Of a stretch of 64,000 nucleotides of DNA, positions 1-10,493 are shown piece by piece (the first letter of the stretch is position 1; each line of letters starts with the position of its first letter). Origin of the DNA: Acinetobacter sp. XH1741 (lineage in GTDB: Bacteria > Pseudomonadota > Gammaproteobacteria > Pseudomonadales > Moraxellaceae); contig NZ_CP157428.1 in assembly GCF_041021895.1 (NCBI RefSeq), positions 1,178,001 through 1,242,000 of the forward strand, read 5' to 3'. Under the pieces are notes generated by a model that did no database searches, had not been told where the DNA came from, and worked only from the letters and a program-made list of their open reading frames with translations. A program made the translations under genes and the position numbers.

Positions 1-1
1 A

Positions 2-733
2 GACTTTATTAAACTCACTTTAGATGTTTATAAAGACTTTGGCTTTGAAGAAGTTCAAATGAAATTATCTACTCGTCCAGAAAAACGTGTAGGTGATGAT
101 GCACTTTGGGATTTAGCTGAAAAATCTTTGGCAGATGCTTTAGATGCAGCAAATCTTAAGTGGGAATTGCAGCCGGGTGAGGGCGCATTCTATGGTCCGA
201 AGATTGAGTTCTCTTTAAAAGACTGTCTTGGTCGTGTATGGCAATGTGGTACCATTCAATGTGACTTCAACTTGCCAGTTCGTTTAGACGCTTCTTATGT
301 GACTGAAGAAAACGAGCGTGATCAGCCTGTAATGTTGCATCGTGCAATTCTTGGCAGTTTTGAGCGTTTTATTGGTATACTAATTGAACACTACGCTGGT
401 TTTATGCCACCTTGGTTGTCACCAGTACAAGCATGTGTCATGAATATCACTGATGCTCAAGCTGAAGCAAGTGAGCAAGTTGTAGCAAAACTCAAGGAAA
501 ATGGCCTGCGTGCTATTTCTGACTTGAGAAATGAAAAAATCGGATTTAAGATTCGTGAGCGTACTCTAGAGCGCATTCCTTACCTGTTAGTTCTTGGTGA
601 TCGAGAAGTTGAAGAAGGTACAGTGAATGTACGTACTCGCTCAGGAAAAAATTTAGGTACTATGTCAGTGGATGCTTTCATTGACTTAGTGAAATCTGCC
701 GTCGCCGAACGTGGCCGGTATATTGTGGAGTAA
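2..733 (+). CDS. thrS: Threonyl-tRNA synthetase, C-terminal part (truncated by window edge)
   Basis: The frame is open from the first bases of the window, so the 5' part lies outside. The enzyme charges tRNA-Thr with threonine in the cytoplasm. The visible part holds the end of the class II catalytic core, with the motif-3-type stretch [18 protein letters not shown]. It is followed by the HisRS-like anticodon-binding domain (from about [13 protein letters not shown] to the end, including [13 protein letters not shown]). The gene ends five bases before the infC start codon, the usual thrS-infC order. An internal ATG at 59 is not a gene start, because the family match extends upstream of it. 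Identification is firm. Confidence 0.97.
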   Translation, partial: DFIKLTLDVYKDFGFEEVQMKLSTRPEKRVGDDALWDLAEKSLADALDAANLKWELQPGEGAFYGPKIEFSLKDCLGRVWQCGTIQCDFNLPVRLDASYVTEENERDQPVMLHRAILGSFERFIGILIEHYAGFMPPWLSPVQACVMNITDAQAEASEQVVAKLKENGLRAISDLRNEKIGFKIRERTLERIPYLLVLGDREVEEGTVNVRTRSGKNLGTMSVDAFIDLVKSAVAERGRYIVE

Positions 734-738
734 GAAAG

Positions 739-1290
739 ATTAAACAGCCTGACCGTAACCAACAACAAGGTGCAAAGAGTAACCGTCCAGCAATTAACGA
801 TGAGATCCGTGCAAAAGAAGTACGCCTCGTCGCTGCTGATGGTGAGCAAAAAGGAATTGTTTCATTAAATGAAGCACTGCGTGCTGCTGAGGATGCAGAT
901 CTTGACCTTGTTGAGATTGTCGCAAACGCTGAGCCGCCTGTTTGTAAAATCATGGATTACAACAAGCACTTGTTTGACCTGAAACAGAAGCAAAAAGATG
1001 CCAAGAAAAAACAGCATCAAGTGCAAGTGAAGGAAATCAAACTACGCCCAGCGACTGATGTAGGTGACTATCAAGTTAAGCTTCGTGCTATTTTGAAATT
1101 CCTTGAAGAAGGTAACAAAGTCAAAATCACCTTACGTTTCCGTGGTCGTGAAATGGCTCACCAACAACTTGGTTTAGCTCAATTACAAAAAATTGAAGCA
1201 GACGTAGCTGAGTTCGGTGTTGTAGAGCAAGCACCGAAAATGGAAGGCCGACAAATGGGTATGTTACTTGGACCTAAAAAGAAAAAGTAA
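739..1290 (+). CDS. infC: Translation initiation factor IF-3, AUU start
   Basis: IF-3 binds the 30S subunit, prevents 50S joining and proofreads the initiator tRNA and start codon. The protein (183 aa) has the N-terminal domain ([16 protein letters not shown]), a lysine-rich linker and the C-terminal 30S-binding domain ([15 protein letters not shown]). The only ATG in frame is at 952, which would delete the whole N-domain. The frame continues upstream through conserved sequence to an ATT at 739, five bases after the thrS stop. AUU initiation is the known basis of IF-3 autoregulation in enterobacteria: low IF-3 lets the poor codon be used. The start at 739 is inferred from homology and frame. 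There is only a weak Shine-Dalgarno in the thrS tail. Confidence 0.95.
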   Translation: MKQPDRNQQQGAKSNRPAINDEIRAKEVRLVAADGEQKGIVSLNEALRAAEDADLDLVEIVANAEPPVCKIMDYNKHLFDLKQKQKDAKKKQHQVQVKEIKLRPATDVGDYQVKLRAILKFLEEGNKVKITLRFRGREMAHQQLGLAQLQKIEADVAEFGVVEQAPKMEGRQMGMLLGPKKKK

Positions 1291-1295
1291 TACTC

Positions 1296-1327
1296 AAAAA
1301 AAGCACTGCAAAAGCAGTGCTTTTTTA
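1296..1327 (+). terminator. Rho-independent terminator of thrS-infC
   Basis: The 9-bp stem AAGCACTGC / GCAGTGCTT (1301-1309 and 1314-1322) has an AAAA loop and is followed by a T run. It sits six bases after the infC stop, so infC is not co-transcribed with rpmI as it is in E. coli. Confidence 0.9.
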
Positions 1328-1495
1328 TGCCTCTCATTTCTAGATTTAATTTCTTAGAAACGTCATTTAATAACTGTTTAACCTAAAGGTATTCTCAAAT
1401 TTTATTTGTTTTTTAGTGTTGGAAATCTCATCGTATTCCCTAAAACATGCTATAACGCAAGACGCAGTCATGATAATGATGAATAGGAAAATAGA

Positions 1496-2142
1496 ATGAT
1501 TGATCTATATTATTGGGGAACACCCAATGGACATAAAATCACAATAGCCTTAGAAGAAATGGGACTGGATTACACCCTTTATCCAATTAATATTTTAGAA
1601 AATGATCAATTTCAACCAGATTTCCTGAAAATTTCTCCAAATAACAAAATCCCTGCAATTGTCGATCAGAATGGTCCACGTGGTGAACCAATTTCAGTAT
1701 TTGAATCAGGCGCGATCTTGCAATATTTAGGTCGAAAAACTGGTTTGTTCTATCCAACCGACGAGCAAGAGCGAGTTGAAGTAGAACAATGGCTCATGTG
1801 GCAAATGGGTGGTTTAGGGCCAATGTTAGGACAAAATCATCACTTCAATCGCTTTGCACCAGAGAAAATTCTTTATGCTATAGAGCGTTATGTAAATGAA
1901 ACTAAGCGTTTATATGGTGTATTAAACAAACAACTTATAGGGCAAAAATTTGTTGCGGGGGAATACTCAATTGCTGAGTTGCGGGGGAATACTCAATTGC
2001 TGATATGGCAATTTTACCTTGGATCCTGCGCTATGAATGGCAGGGTATTCAATTAGAGGACTATCCATATGTGCAAGAATATATTGTCCGTTTAACAGCA
2101 CGTCCTGCCGTACAAAAAGCTTTATCAATTAAAGTCATCTAA
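1496..2142 (+). pseudogene. yfcG: Glutathione S-transferase, YfcG/Nu-class-like, frameshifted by a 26-bp duplication
   Basis: The N-terminal half is a thioredoxin-fold GST domain (YYWGTPNGHKITIALEE, then ISPNNKIPAIVD and the ESGAILQYL glutathione-binding segment). This resembles the disulfide-reductase-type GST YfcG. Translation is normal to GEYSIA (about residue 160), then leaves frame and stops at 2056. The cause is visible: 26 bases at 1952-1977 are repeated exactly at 1978-2003. Removing one copy restores SIADMAILPWILRYEW, the family's C-terminal motif. The frame then runs to the TAA at 2140-2142, giving 206 aa, a normal length. As written the gene makes a 186-aa protein with an unrelated tail of about 25 residues that lacks the end of the helical domain. 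It is probably non-functional, unless it is phase variable or the duplication is a sequencing or assembly error. Confidence 0.9.
1952..2003 (+). repeat. Perfect 26-bp tandem duplication inside the GST gene
   Basis: Bases 1952-1977 and 1978-2003 are identical, beginning GTTGCGGGGG and ending TTGCTGA. Since 26 is not a multiple of three, the duplication shifts the reading frame by two bases. Confidence 0.97.
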
Positions 2143-2194
2143 GTTTATTGGTAGTGTAATGAATAAAGTGAAAGGTAATTTGGTCTAATTTAAT

Positions 2195-2623
2195 ATGCTA
2201 AGTTACTTTTTACTTTTTTTGAGCGCTTTTGGAGCTGCCACATTATTACCACTACAATCAGAAGCTGTACTCGCTGCTTTATTATTAAAAAATCAACATT
2301 CCGCGTTTCTTCTCATTTCTGTCGCTACTTTCGGAAATGTACTAGGTTCATGTGTGAACTGGTGGCTAGGTTTAAAAATAGAACAGTTTAAATATAAAAA
2401 ATGGTTTCCAGTTTCTGAAAAACGCCTTGAACAAGCTCAACGCTTTTATCATAAGTATGGCTTTTACTCGTTGCTCTTAAGTTGGACGCCTGTTATTGGT
2501 GACCCAATTACTTTGGTTGCAGGCTTATTCAAAGAAAATTTCTGGCGCTTTTTAATTATCGTTTTTATTGCTAAAGCTGGACGTTATATCTTTATTTACT
2601 GGGTAATTACTGATTTTATTTAA
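2195..2623 (+). CDS. yqaA: YqaA-type inner-membrane protein (SNARE-associated/DedA-like)
   Basis: This 142-aa hydrophobic protein is the same length as E. coli YqaA. An N-terminal hydrophobic helix precedes a re-entrant-looking segment (ATLLPLQSEAVLAALLL). A second conserved stretch (SLLLSWTPVIGDPITLVAGL) and a final membrane helix follow. The pattern of paired acidic/proline-containing re-entrant loops is that of the VTT/DedA superfamily, proposed lipid scramblases or transporters. No substrate can be read from sequence. The gene follows the broken GST gene by 52 bases and converges on the MFS gene. Confidence 0.8.
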   Translation: MLSYFLLFLSAFGAATLLPLQSEAVLAALLLKNQHSAFLLISVATFGNVLGSCVNWWLGLKIEQFKYKKWFPVSEKRLEQAQRFYHKYGFYSLLLSWTPVIGDPITLVAGLFKENFWRFLIIVFIAKAGRYIFIYWVITDFI

Positions 2624-2628
2624 AATAA

Positions 2629-2646
2629 AAGCATCCGAAGATGCTT
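2629..2646. terminator. Bidirectional hairpin terminator between yqaA and the MFS gene
   Basis: The stem AAGCATC / GATGCTT with a CGAA tetraloop lies between two convergent genes. A-rich sequence on one side and T-rich sequence on the other suit termination from either strand. Confidence 0.7.
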
Positions 2647-2662
2647 AAATTAAAACTATTTT

Positions 2663-3913
2663 TTAGTCTTCTGAGCTTTTGGTAATGTCGACTTTAAATA
2701 GGTCGTTGGTTTTTAGCCAACAGAACGTGACCACTGCAAGCGTCATACACCCACCAAAAATAGTTGCAGCAATAGTCCCCAAATATTTAGCTGCCAAGCC
2801 TGATTCAAATGCACCCAACTCATTACTTGATGAGACAAACATCCCATTTACCGCCGCAACGCGACCACGCATATTTTCTGGTGGGAAAATTTGCAAAATG
2901 GTTTGTCTAACCACAACAGAAATACTGTCACACGCACCTGTCATGGCAAGTGCAAAGAGTGATAACCACATATTGTTTGAGAAAGCGAAAAGGATCGTAA
3001 ATACACCAAAACCTGCAACAGCAAGTAGCATGTTACGCCATGCATGTTGAGTTGGGGGAAAACGAGTCAAAGCAATCATGGTAATAAGTGCACCAATAGA
3101 GGGTGCGGCACGCAAATAACCTAATCCTTCAGGCCCGACTTTTAATATGTCTTCTGCAAAGATAGGGAGTAAGGCAATAACGCCTCCAAATAAAACAGAA
3201 GCAAGGTCTAAAGAAATTGCCCAGAGAACTATTTTGGTTTTCCAAATAAAGCGGAAACCATCACCTAAGCTTTCTAATACATTGGTCGTTTCAATTTTAG
3301 GAAAGCTACGTTTTTGGAGTAAGTTAATAAGAATAAAACAGATACTGAGTAGGGCTGCAACACTAAAAAGACTGGTTTCTCTGCCTAGGTAAGCAAGCAT
3401 AAAACCGCCTAGCATAGGCCCAATAATCACACCACTTTGCCAACCAATGGTTGTCCATGTTGCACCGTTGGCATAAAGCTCTCGTGGAATTAAAAATGGT
3501 TTTAATGACGTAGCGGAAGGGTTATAAAAACCCCGTATTGTACCTAGACCAAAAATGACTGCATAAATACCCCAAGAAAGGAAATTTACACTGATATGAC
3601 CTAAACCATGCAGATGGAACAGTAACCACAAAACTAAAGGTAGAGGTACTGAGAAAAATAAACAGATTTTCATAATGATCTGTTTATTAAACTTATCAGC
3701 AAAATAACCGCCCCAAAGCGATAGTGCAATAAAAGGAATTGCTTCTGCAAGACCAATTAAGCCTAAGGTTAAGGGATCTTTGGTGATTTGATAGAGTGAG
3801 TAAGCAACAATAATTTCTTGAATCAAAATTGCAAGGGTTAAGCAAAATTGATTAATGGTAACAATTGAGAAATCTCTATAGCGCAGTGCAGCGAATGCAT
3901 CATGTTTCTGCAT
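2663..3913 (-). CDS. Major facilitator superfamily transporter (MFS_3 / EntS-like)
   Basis: The 416-aa protein has about twelve hydrophobic segments. A conserved MFS motif A variant sits in the first intracellular loop (GGYFADKFNKQIIMK, residues about 68-82), and an equivalent region follows in the second half (PPENMRGRVAAVNGMF). The overall pattern resembles MFS_3 exporters such as the enterobactin exporter EntS, but no siderophore genes lie nearby, so the substrate is unknown. It is an inner-membrane proton antiporter by family. The gene is on the strand opposite to its neighbours and appears monocistronic. The ATG at 3911-3913 is the first start after the conserved region begins. Confidence 0.85.
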   Translation of the reverse strand: MQKHDAFAALRYRDFSIVTINQFCLTLAILIQEIIVAYSLYQITKDPLTLGLIGLAEAIPFIALSLWGGYFADKFNKQIIMKICLFFSVPLPLVLWLLFHLHGLGHISVNFLSWGIYAVIFGLGTIRGFYNPSATSLKPFLIPRELYANGATWTTIGWQSGVIIGPMLGGFMLAYLGRETSLFSVAALLSICFILINLLQKRSFPKIETTNVLESLGDGFRFIWKTKIVLWAISLDLASVLFGGVIALLPIFAEDILKVGPEGLGYLRAAPSIGALITMIALTRFPPTQHAWRNMLLAVAGFGVFTILFAFSNNMWLSLFALAMTGACDSISVVVRQTILQIFPPENMRGRVAAVNGMFVSSSNELGAFESGLAAKYLGTIAATIFGGCMTLAVVTFCWLKTNDLFKVDITKSSED

Positions 3914-4079
3914 TTGAAATATCGTATGTTGATAATTTGATCATATTATAGAGACAAATAGCCGGATATGCTGAGATTATTGAGGTTTTATATTCTTATA
4001 AAAAGTGACAGATTTTTTAATCTTATTGGGTATTCATTCAAAAAAACGCTGTGAGTAGTTTTAATTTTAGTCAGCATGC

Positions 4080-4160
4080 TATAAAATACGCGCTTCCTTA
4101 CCTGCAGGTCGATTTTGCAATGGTGCAATCGCGCCGAACAGGTGCCTAAAAGAGGTTACT
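4080..4160 (+). promoter_or_regulatory. Promoter -10 and structured leader of rpmI-rplT
   Basis: A TATAAA -10-like hexamer at 4080-4085 is followed by a 70-base untranslated leader. The leader contains the palindrome ACCTGCAGGT and a second hairpin (TTGCA, ATGG loop, TGCAA) before the Shine-Dalgarno AGAGG. In other bacteria this operon is autoregulated by L20 binding its leader. That this leader does the same is inference. Confidence 0.5.
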
Positions 4161-4355
4161 ATGGCTAAGTTAAAAACTCGCCGTGGTGCAGCTAAACGCT
4201 TCAAAGCGACTGCAAACGGTTTCAAGCGTAAACAAGCGTTCAAGCGCCACATCTTGACCAAAAAATCTGCTAAACGTATCCGTCAATTACGCGGCTGTGT
4301 AATGGTTCATGTTTCTGACATGAATTCAGTTCGTCGTATGTGCCCATACATCTAA
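4161..4355 (+). CDS. rpmI: 50S ribosomal protein L35
   Basis: The 64-aa basic protein is full length for the family and begins [17 protein letters not shown], the L35 signature. The start is set by the Shine-Dalgarno AGAGG seven bases upstream. It is followed after 11 bases by rplT. In contrast to the E. coli order infC-rpmI-rplT, about 2.9 kb of other genes and a terminator separate it from infC, so it has its own promoter. Confidence 0.97.
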   Translation: MAKLKTRRGAAKRFKATANGFKRKQAFKRHILTKKSAKRIRQLRGCVMVHVSDMNSVRRMCPYI

Positions 4356-4366
4356 GGAGATTATAA

Positions 4367-4726
4367 ATGGCTCGTGTAAAACGTGGTGTAGTGGCTCATC
4401 GTCGTCACAAAAAAATTCTTGCTCGCGCTAAAGGTTACTACGGTGCTCGTTCACGCGTTTACCGCGTAGCGTTCCAAGCGGTAATCAAAGCTGGTCAATA
4501 CGCTTACCGTGACCGCCGTCAAAAGAAACGTCAATTCCGTGCTTTATGGATTGCGCGTATCAATGCTGGTGCTCGTCAAAACGGTTTGTCTTACAGCCGT
4601 ATGATCGATGGCTTGAAAAAAGCTCAAGTGATCATCGACCGTCGCGTATTAGCTGACATCGCTATGCATGATGCAGTAGCATTTGCTGCTTTAGCTGAAA
4701 AAGCTAAAGGCGCATTAGCTGCATAA
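4367..4726 (+). CDS. rplT: 50S ribosomal protein L20
   Basis: The 119-aa protein is strongly basic in its N-terminal half ([18 protein letters not shown]), then carries the globular 23S-binding domain ([20 protein letters not shown]). L20 is an early 50S assembly protein that binds 23S rRNA and, in several bacteria, its own operon leader. It is preceded by a strong Shine-Dalgarno (AAGGAG). It is co-transcribed with rpmI and closed by a terminator. Confidence 0.97.
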
Positions 4727-4742
4727 GCTTAGAGATTCAAAG

Positions 4743-4771
4743 AAAGACCGCTTTTTAGCGGTCTTTTTTAT
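4743..4771 (+). terminator. Rho-independent terminator of rpmI-rplT
   Basis: The stem AAAGACCGC / GCGGTCTTT (4743-4751 and 4758-4766) is followed by a T run. It lies 16 bases after the rplT stop and separates rplT from the NADAR gene, hence from pheS. Confidence 0.9.
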
Positions 4772-4811
4772 TTTTAGTGGTCTTATAAAAAGAGAAAATA
4801 ATCAGAGATAA

Positions 4812-5372
4812 ATGATGAAAGACGAAAAATTTCTAAATGATTTAGTTCAAAAAGTACAGCAAGGTCACCAGTATAAATACTTATATTTCTGGGGACATAC
4901 GCCTAAACAAGCAGATCTTATTGATAAGAGCTGTTTTAGCCAGTGGTTCCCAGCGCAATTTAAAGTAGAAGGTGTCGAGTACTTTACTGCTGAGCACTAT
5001 ATGATGGCGCAAAAAGCAAAATTATTTAATGATGAAGAAATTTTTGCACAGATTTTGCAGGTTAAACATCCGAATGAAGCCAAACAGCTAGGTCGTAAAG
5101 TGCGTAATTATGATGAAAATATATGGCAAGAAAAACGTTTTGATATTGTAGTACAAGCGAACTTTGCTAAATTCTCTCAGCATCCGGAATTGAAAAAATT
5201 CTTATTGGCAACGAAAGACCGTATTTTAGTTGAAGCATCTCCAGTCGATAAAATCTGGGGCATTGGTATGGCTCAAGACCATCCACATATTCAAGATCCA
5301 TCTTTATGGCAAGGTTTGAATTTGTTGGGTTTTGCTTTAATGCATGTTCGAGAGCAGTTTTTAGCTGACTAG
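4812..5372 (+). CDS. ybiA: NADAR-domain protein (YbiA-like N-glycosidase)
   Basis: The 186-aa protein covers a NADAR/DUF1768 domain. LYFWGHTP and CFSQWFPAQFKVEG come first, then YFTAEHYMMAQKAKLF, and near the end VDKIWGIGMAQD and WQGLNLLGFALM. E. coli YbiA hydrolyses the N-glycosidic bond of early riboflavin-pathway intermediates, and other NADAR proteins act on ADP-ribose derivatives. Which activity this one has cannot be read from sequence. The start is ATGATG at 4812/4815. It is a single gene between two translation operons. Confidence 0.85.
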   Translation: MMKDEKFLNDLVQKVQQGHQYKYLYFWGHTPKQADLIDKSCFSQWFPAQFKVEGVEYFTAEHYMMAQKAKLFNDEEIFAQILQVKHPNEAKQLGRKVRNYDENIWQEKRFDIVVQANFAKFSQHPELKKFLLATKDRILVEASPVDKIWGIGMAQDHPHIQDPSLWQGLNLLGFALMHVREQFLAD

Positions 5373-5426
5373 GTTAGTGCTAGATCAATCAATACCTCAT
5401 TTTTAAAAAGTAGTGAGGGAGGCGCA

Positions 5427-5930
5427 TTGAAATCATTAAATGACACTGATATTCGTATAGCATCATTTAAAGATGCATTATCTATTGCAGAAGTACATGT
5501 ACAGGGTTGGAAAGAAACCTACACAGGTATGATTAAGCAAGAAATATTAGATGAGCTTACAGTATTAGATAAAGAACAGTTATGGAAAGAAATAAGCAGA
5601 AGTCCTGACCATAAATTATTTGTCTATACTGAAAATGGAATAGTGAAGGGCTTTCTCGATGGTTATCTAAATCCAGAGAATAATATGGCTCAAATTCTTG
5701 CTTTTTATCTTTTAGCAGAGGTTCAAAAGCAGGGAATAGGGCGTGAGCTATTTCAAAAGTTCTATCAATGTGCTTTAAACCAAGGTTACGCTTTTATTCG
5801 TTTAGATGTATTTAATAAAAATCCGAGCCGTTTCTTCTATGAAAAAATGGGAGCCAAATTAATTGGTGAAACCGAACTGCCAGAGTTCGGCTTCGGAATA
5901 ACAGAGCTACTTTATCAATGGGAACTTTAA
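5427..5930 (+). CDS. GNAT-family N-acetyltransferase, TTG start
   Basis: The 167-aa protein has a complete GNAT fold. It starts with IRIASFKDALSIAEVHVQGW and has the acetyl-CoA-binding segment VQKQGIGRELFQKFY (a Q-x-x-G-I-G-R/L type loop) at about residues 106-120. The C-terminal strand FFYEKMGAKLIGETELPE follows. It acetylates a small amine, but the substrate is unknown. The start is a TTG at 5427, chosen because the strong Shine-Dalgarno GAGGGAGG at 5415-5422 is spaced correctly for it and no ATG lies before the conserved domain. It is convergent with the next gene. Confidence 0.85.
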   Translation: MKSLNDTDIRIASFKDALSIAEVHVQGWKETYTGMIKQEILDELTVLDKEQLWKEISRSPDHKLFVYTENGIVKGFLDGYLNPENNMAQILAFYLLAEVQKQGIGRELFQKFYQCALNQGYAFIRLDVFNKNPSRFFYEKMGAKLIGETELPEFGFGITELLYQWEL

Positions 5931-5936
5931 TCTTGA

Positions 5937-6941
5937 TTAAAGCCCAAAATAATAAGCTAATGCACAAATAATCACTGTTAGAACAATCAGCTTAATTACA
6001 CCTGTTCCTCCAGTCTTATGATGGTGTGGAGCTTTTAAATGTGCTGTAGGCTCATGTGTTGCATCAAAAGGAGAGGGTTTTTCGACAGGTTTTAATTGAG
6101 CAGTTTGATAATGATTGGCAGCTTTAACAATCAGCTTTGCGAATAGATCATCAGTTTTATGGGTAAAATTTCTTAAGTTAATAATTTGTTCTTGGTCTAA
6201 GTCTTCCCCTAAAGGATCATTTGCGGCGCGTTTCTTTTGCTCCAAATAATCTGATAAAGCCTGAGTGCGGTAGAGCAGTTGATGTGCACAATCAGCTGGA
6301 TAATTTTCAGGAATAAGTGCAAGAGTTGGTTGATGATCTATTGAGATTTGATGAGTTGACCCATCAAAATATTTTTTCTCAAATTTAGGTTCTTCAAAAC
6401 CTGCTGCATACTTACTTCGAAATAACTCAGATTCCATAAAGTCAGCAATTTCATCCCATTGAGGGGCTTTTAAGTCAGCTTCGACTTTTTTAGATAATTT
6501 TTCGTTCAGCTCAAAACGCCAAAAAGTTTCTAAACGTAAATCACTGCGCTGATTTAAAGGTGGTTCAAACTCGTTATCGCTGCTATACCATTCGGCAAGT
6601 TCATGGCCAAAAATCCACGCAATTTTCTTATTGTTTTGATGGCTCACAATAAAGTGAGTATAAGGTAAAAGTTCGACATTATTATTCGGATTTTGCTCTT
6701 CATTCAAGATTGTTGATAAATGAAGAGAGATCTGGGTTGTTCCTTGCTTTTTGAGTGCTTCTAGCCAGACTTGGAAATGTTGAGCAAGTAAATGCTGTGA
6801 AATTAAGTCACGAAATTGAAAACTATGTTGGTCAAAAATATGATGTTGTCGCCATTGGTTAAAGCTTAAATTTTGGCGAAGGTATTCATTACCGTAGGTC
6901 ACAAGTGTAAGTTGTTGTTTCCAAATCTGATTGAGCGCCAT
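5937..6941 (-). CDS. Uncharacterised tail-anchored protein
   Basis: The protein of about 334 aa is unrecognised. It is mostly hydrophilic and aromatic/Glu-rich. A C-terminal His-rich stretch (TAHLKAPHHHK) precedes one hydrophobic segment of about 19 residues (VIKLIVLTVIICALAYYFG), and it ends just after it. It is therefore a candidate C-tail-anchored inner-membrane protein with a cytoplasmic body. The frame is open to 7031, but that longer start would overlap the pheS promoter region. The ATG at 6939-6941 (MALNQIWKQQL) gives the more protein-like N-terminus. No enzymatic motif was seen. Confidence 0.65.
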   Translation of the reverse strand: MALNQIWKQQLTLVTYGNEYLRQNLSFNQWRQHHIFDQHSFQFRDLISQHLLAQHFQVWLEALKKQGTTQISLHLSTILNEEQNPNNNVELLPYTHFIVSHQNNKKIAWIFGHELAEWYSSDNEFEPPLNQRSDLRLETFWRFELNEKLSKKVEADLKAPQWDEIADFMESELFRSKYAAGFEEPKFEKKYFDGSTHQISIDHQPTLALIPENYPADCAHQLLYRTQALSDYLEQKKRAANDPLGEDLDQEQIINLRNFTHKTDDLFAKLIVKAANHYQTAQLKPVEKPSPFDATHEPTAHLKAPHHHKTGGTGVIKLIVLTVIICALAYYFGL

Positions 6942-7050
6942 AATAATTGATCTCGTTGACGATGCTATTATTTTATACGTTTTATCTTTTTGTTGCCTAA
7001 TACATTTTTCATGATGGATAAACTTCATCAATTCGATGAAAAACTGTTAG

Positions 7051-8079
<1,029 letters not shown>

Positions 8080-8111
8080 CAGTTTTTCAGGATTAAATAA
8101 GGTTTATAAAG

Positions 8112-10493
8112 ATGAAGATTAGCGAAAATTGGTTACGCACATGGGTTAACCCTGCAATTGATAGTGATACATTATCTGATCAGTTAACTATGCTTGGTCT
8201 TGAGGTAGATGAATTAGCACCTGTTGCTAAACCGTTTACTGGGGTTGTGGTTGGTGAAGTTCTAACAGTTGAACAACATCCAGATGCAGATCGTTTACGC
8301 GTAACAACAGTGAATATTGGTTCAAGTGAGCCATTACAAATCGTATGTGGTGCGCCAAATGTTCGAGCTGGTATGAAAGCGCCTGTGGCAACCATCGGTG
8401 CAATATTACCGGGTGATTTTAAAATCAAAAAAGGTAAGCTTCGTGGTGTTGAGTCACAAGGTATGTTGTGCGGCGCTTCTGAAATTGACCTTGAAGATAA
8501 AATCGATGGTTTGCTTGAGTTACCTGCCGATGCTCCAGTAGGGGTAAATATCCGTGAATACTTGAAACTTGATGATAATGTCATCGATATCAGTATTACG
8601 CCAAACCGCGGTGACTGTTTTAGTATTCGTGGTATCGCTCGTGAAATTGCGGTTATTAATCAACTGCAAATGAATGAACCTGAAATCAAATCGGTTGATG
8701 CGACAATTACTGATGAGAAAAAAGTAATTATCAGTACTGAAGGTACTCCACGTTACTTAGGTCGTATCATCAAGAATGTGAATGTAAAAGCTGCTACTCC
8801 TGAATGGATGGAACAAGCTTTAGCACGTTCAGGAATTCGTACACATAGTATTTTGGTTGATGTGACGAACTACGTCCTCATGGAATTGGGTCAGCCAATG
8901 CATGCTTTCGATTTAGCAAAAATCGAAGGAACAGTGCATGTTCGCCAAGCTAAGCCGCAAGAAAAGCTACAACTTTTAAATGATCAGGAAGTTGAGCTGC
9001 AAGAAGATATAATGGTTATTGCAGATGACCAGAAAGCTTTAGCAATTGCTGGGATTATGGGTGGTCTAGCATCAAGTGTAACTGATGACACAACTGATAT
9101 TTTCCTAGAAAGTGCTTTCTTTGCACCACTTGCGATTGCTGGGCGTGCTCGTCGTTTTGGTTTGCATACAGACTCTTCGCAGCGTTATGAACGTGGTGTA
9201 GATTTTGAATTGCCATTAATTGCAATGAATCGTGCTTCTCAGCTTATTCAAGAGTTAGCTGGTGGTGAGTTTGGTCCAATTACTATGGCTGAACAAACGA
9301 ATCTCCTTCCAAAACGTGATGCAATTGAGCTTAAGCAAAGTCAGGTAGACCAATTGTTGGGATATCAAGTTGCTGCTGAATTTATTGCAGATGCTTTAAC
9401 TCGACTAGGATGTGTCGTAACTCTTAAAGCTGAAGGCGAGTGGAGTGTAGTTCCACCATCACATCGTTATGATATGGCAATTTATCAAGATTTGATTGAA
9501 GAAGTTGCACGTATTGATGGCTATGACAATATCCAGATTAGCCTACCAAGCATGGATGTTCAGCTTGCTAAGTATCAAGATCGTTTTGAAATTGCACAAC
9601 TACGCCAAACAGTAGTTACTTTGGGTTACCAAGAAGCAATCAGCTTTAGCTTTGCTGATGCAAAACTTGAAAAGCAGCTCAACCCACAAGTTAACCCGTT
9701 AATGCTTGCTAACCCAATCTCAAGTGATTTGGCAGCTATGCGTAGCACGTTGCTTTCTAGCTTAATTCCTTGTGTACAATATAATCTAAACCGTCAGCAA
9801 AGCCGTGTGCGTTTCTTTGAGCTTGGTTTGCGTTTCGATTATCAAAATGCCACGACTATTCAAGACTTAAAGCAAATCCCAACGTTAGCTTTAATTGCTG
9901 TAGGTTCTCGTGAACCTGAATCATGGCATGTTAAGCCACAGCCAATGGATTTCTTTGACTTCAAAGGTGAAGTAGAAGAAGTTTTAGCTGCGGGTCGTGT
10001 TAAAGTTGAATATGTTCGTTCAGAGCGTGCTTGGTTACATCCGGGACAATCAGCTGAAATTTTAGTTGATGGTAAATCAATTGGTTACTTAGGTCGCTTA
10101 CACCCATCTTTAGAAAATGATCTAGATTTGAGCACAACTTGGGTTGCTGAACTTGATCAGGCTGCGGTTTTGCAATCTTATGTATCTAATTTTACAGAAT
10201 TATCACGTTTTCCTTCGGTTAGACGTGATATTGCGCTTTTAATCTCTGATAATATAAATGTTAGAGATATTCAGCAGTTAATCGAAAAAACTGGTGGAGA
10301 GCTTTTAGACTCTACTTGGTTATTCGATGTGTATACGGGGCAGGGTGTCGAAGAAGGTAAACGCTCATTAGCGTTTGCACTGCTATGGCAACATCCTTCA
10401 CGTACGCTTGAAGATGCTGAAATTAAATCTGGTATGGACAATATAATCCAAGTGTTGGAAAACACTTATCAAGCGACATTGAGGGCCTCATGA
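8112..10493 (+). CDS. pheT: Phenylalanyl-tRNA synthetase beta subunit
   Basis: The protein of 793 aa is normal length. An EMAP/OB-fold tRNA-binding domain comes first (about 40-150, [20 protein letters not shown]), then the B3/B4 editing domain (EHxx-type region near [20 protein letters not shown]) and B5. The catalytic-like core follows, and a C-terminal ferredoxin-like anticodon-binding domain closes it ([17 protein letters not shown]). The beta subunit clears Tyr-tRNA-Phe. It follows pheS by 32 bases and overlaps ihfA by four bases (ATGA), implying translational coupling. Confidence 0.97.
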   Translation: MKISENWLRTWVNPAIDSDTLSDQLTMLGLEVDELAPVAKPFTGVVVGEVLTVEQHPDADRLRVTTVNIGSSEPLQIVCGAPNVRAGMKAPVATIGAILPGDFKIKKGKLRGVESQGMLCGASEIDLEDKIDGLLELPADAPVGVNIREYLKLDDNVIDISITPNRGDCFSIRGIAREIAVINQLQMNEPEIKSVDATITDEKKVIISTEGTPRYLGRIIKNVNVKAATPEWMEQALARSGIRTHSILVDVTNYVLMELGQPMHAFDLAKIEGTVHVRQAKPQEKLQLLNDQEVELQEDIMVIADDQKALAIAGIMGGLASSVTDDTTDIFLESAFFAPLAIAGRARRFGLHTDSSQRYERGVDFELPLIAMNRASQLIQELAGGEFGPITMAEQTNLLPKRDAIELKQSQVDQLLGYQVAAEFIADALTRLGCVVTLKAEGEWSVVPPSHRYDMAIYQDLIEEVARIDGYDNIQISLPSMDVQLAKYQDRFEIAQLRQTVVTLGYQEAISFSFADAKLEKQLNPQVNPLMLANPISSDLAAMRSTLLSSLIPCVQYNLNRQQSRVRFFELGLRFDYQNATTIQDLKQIPTLALIAVGSREPESWHVKPQPMDFFDFKGEVEEVLAAGRVKVEYVRSERAWLHPGQSAEILVDGKSIGYLGRLHPSLENDLDLSTTWVAELDQAAVLQSYVSNFTELSRFPSVRRDIALLISDNINVRDIQQLIEKTGGELLDSTWLFDVYTGQGVEEGKRSLAFALLWQHPSRTLEDAEIKSGMDNIIQVLENTYQATLRAS

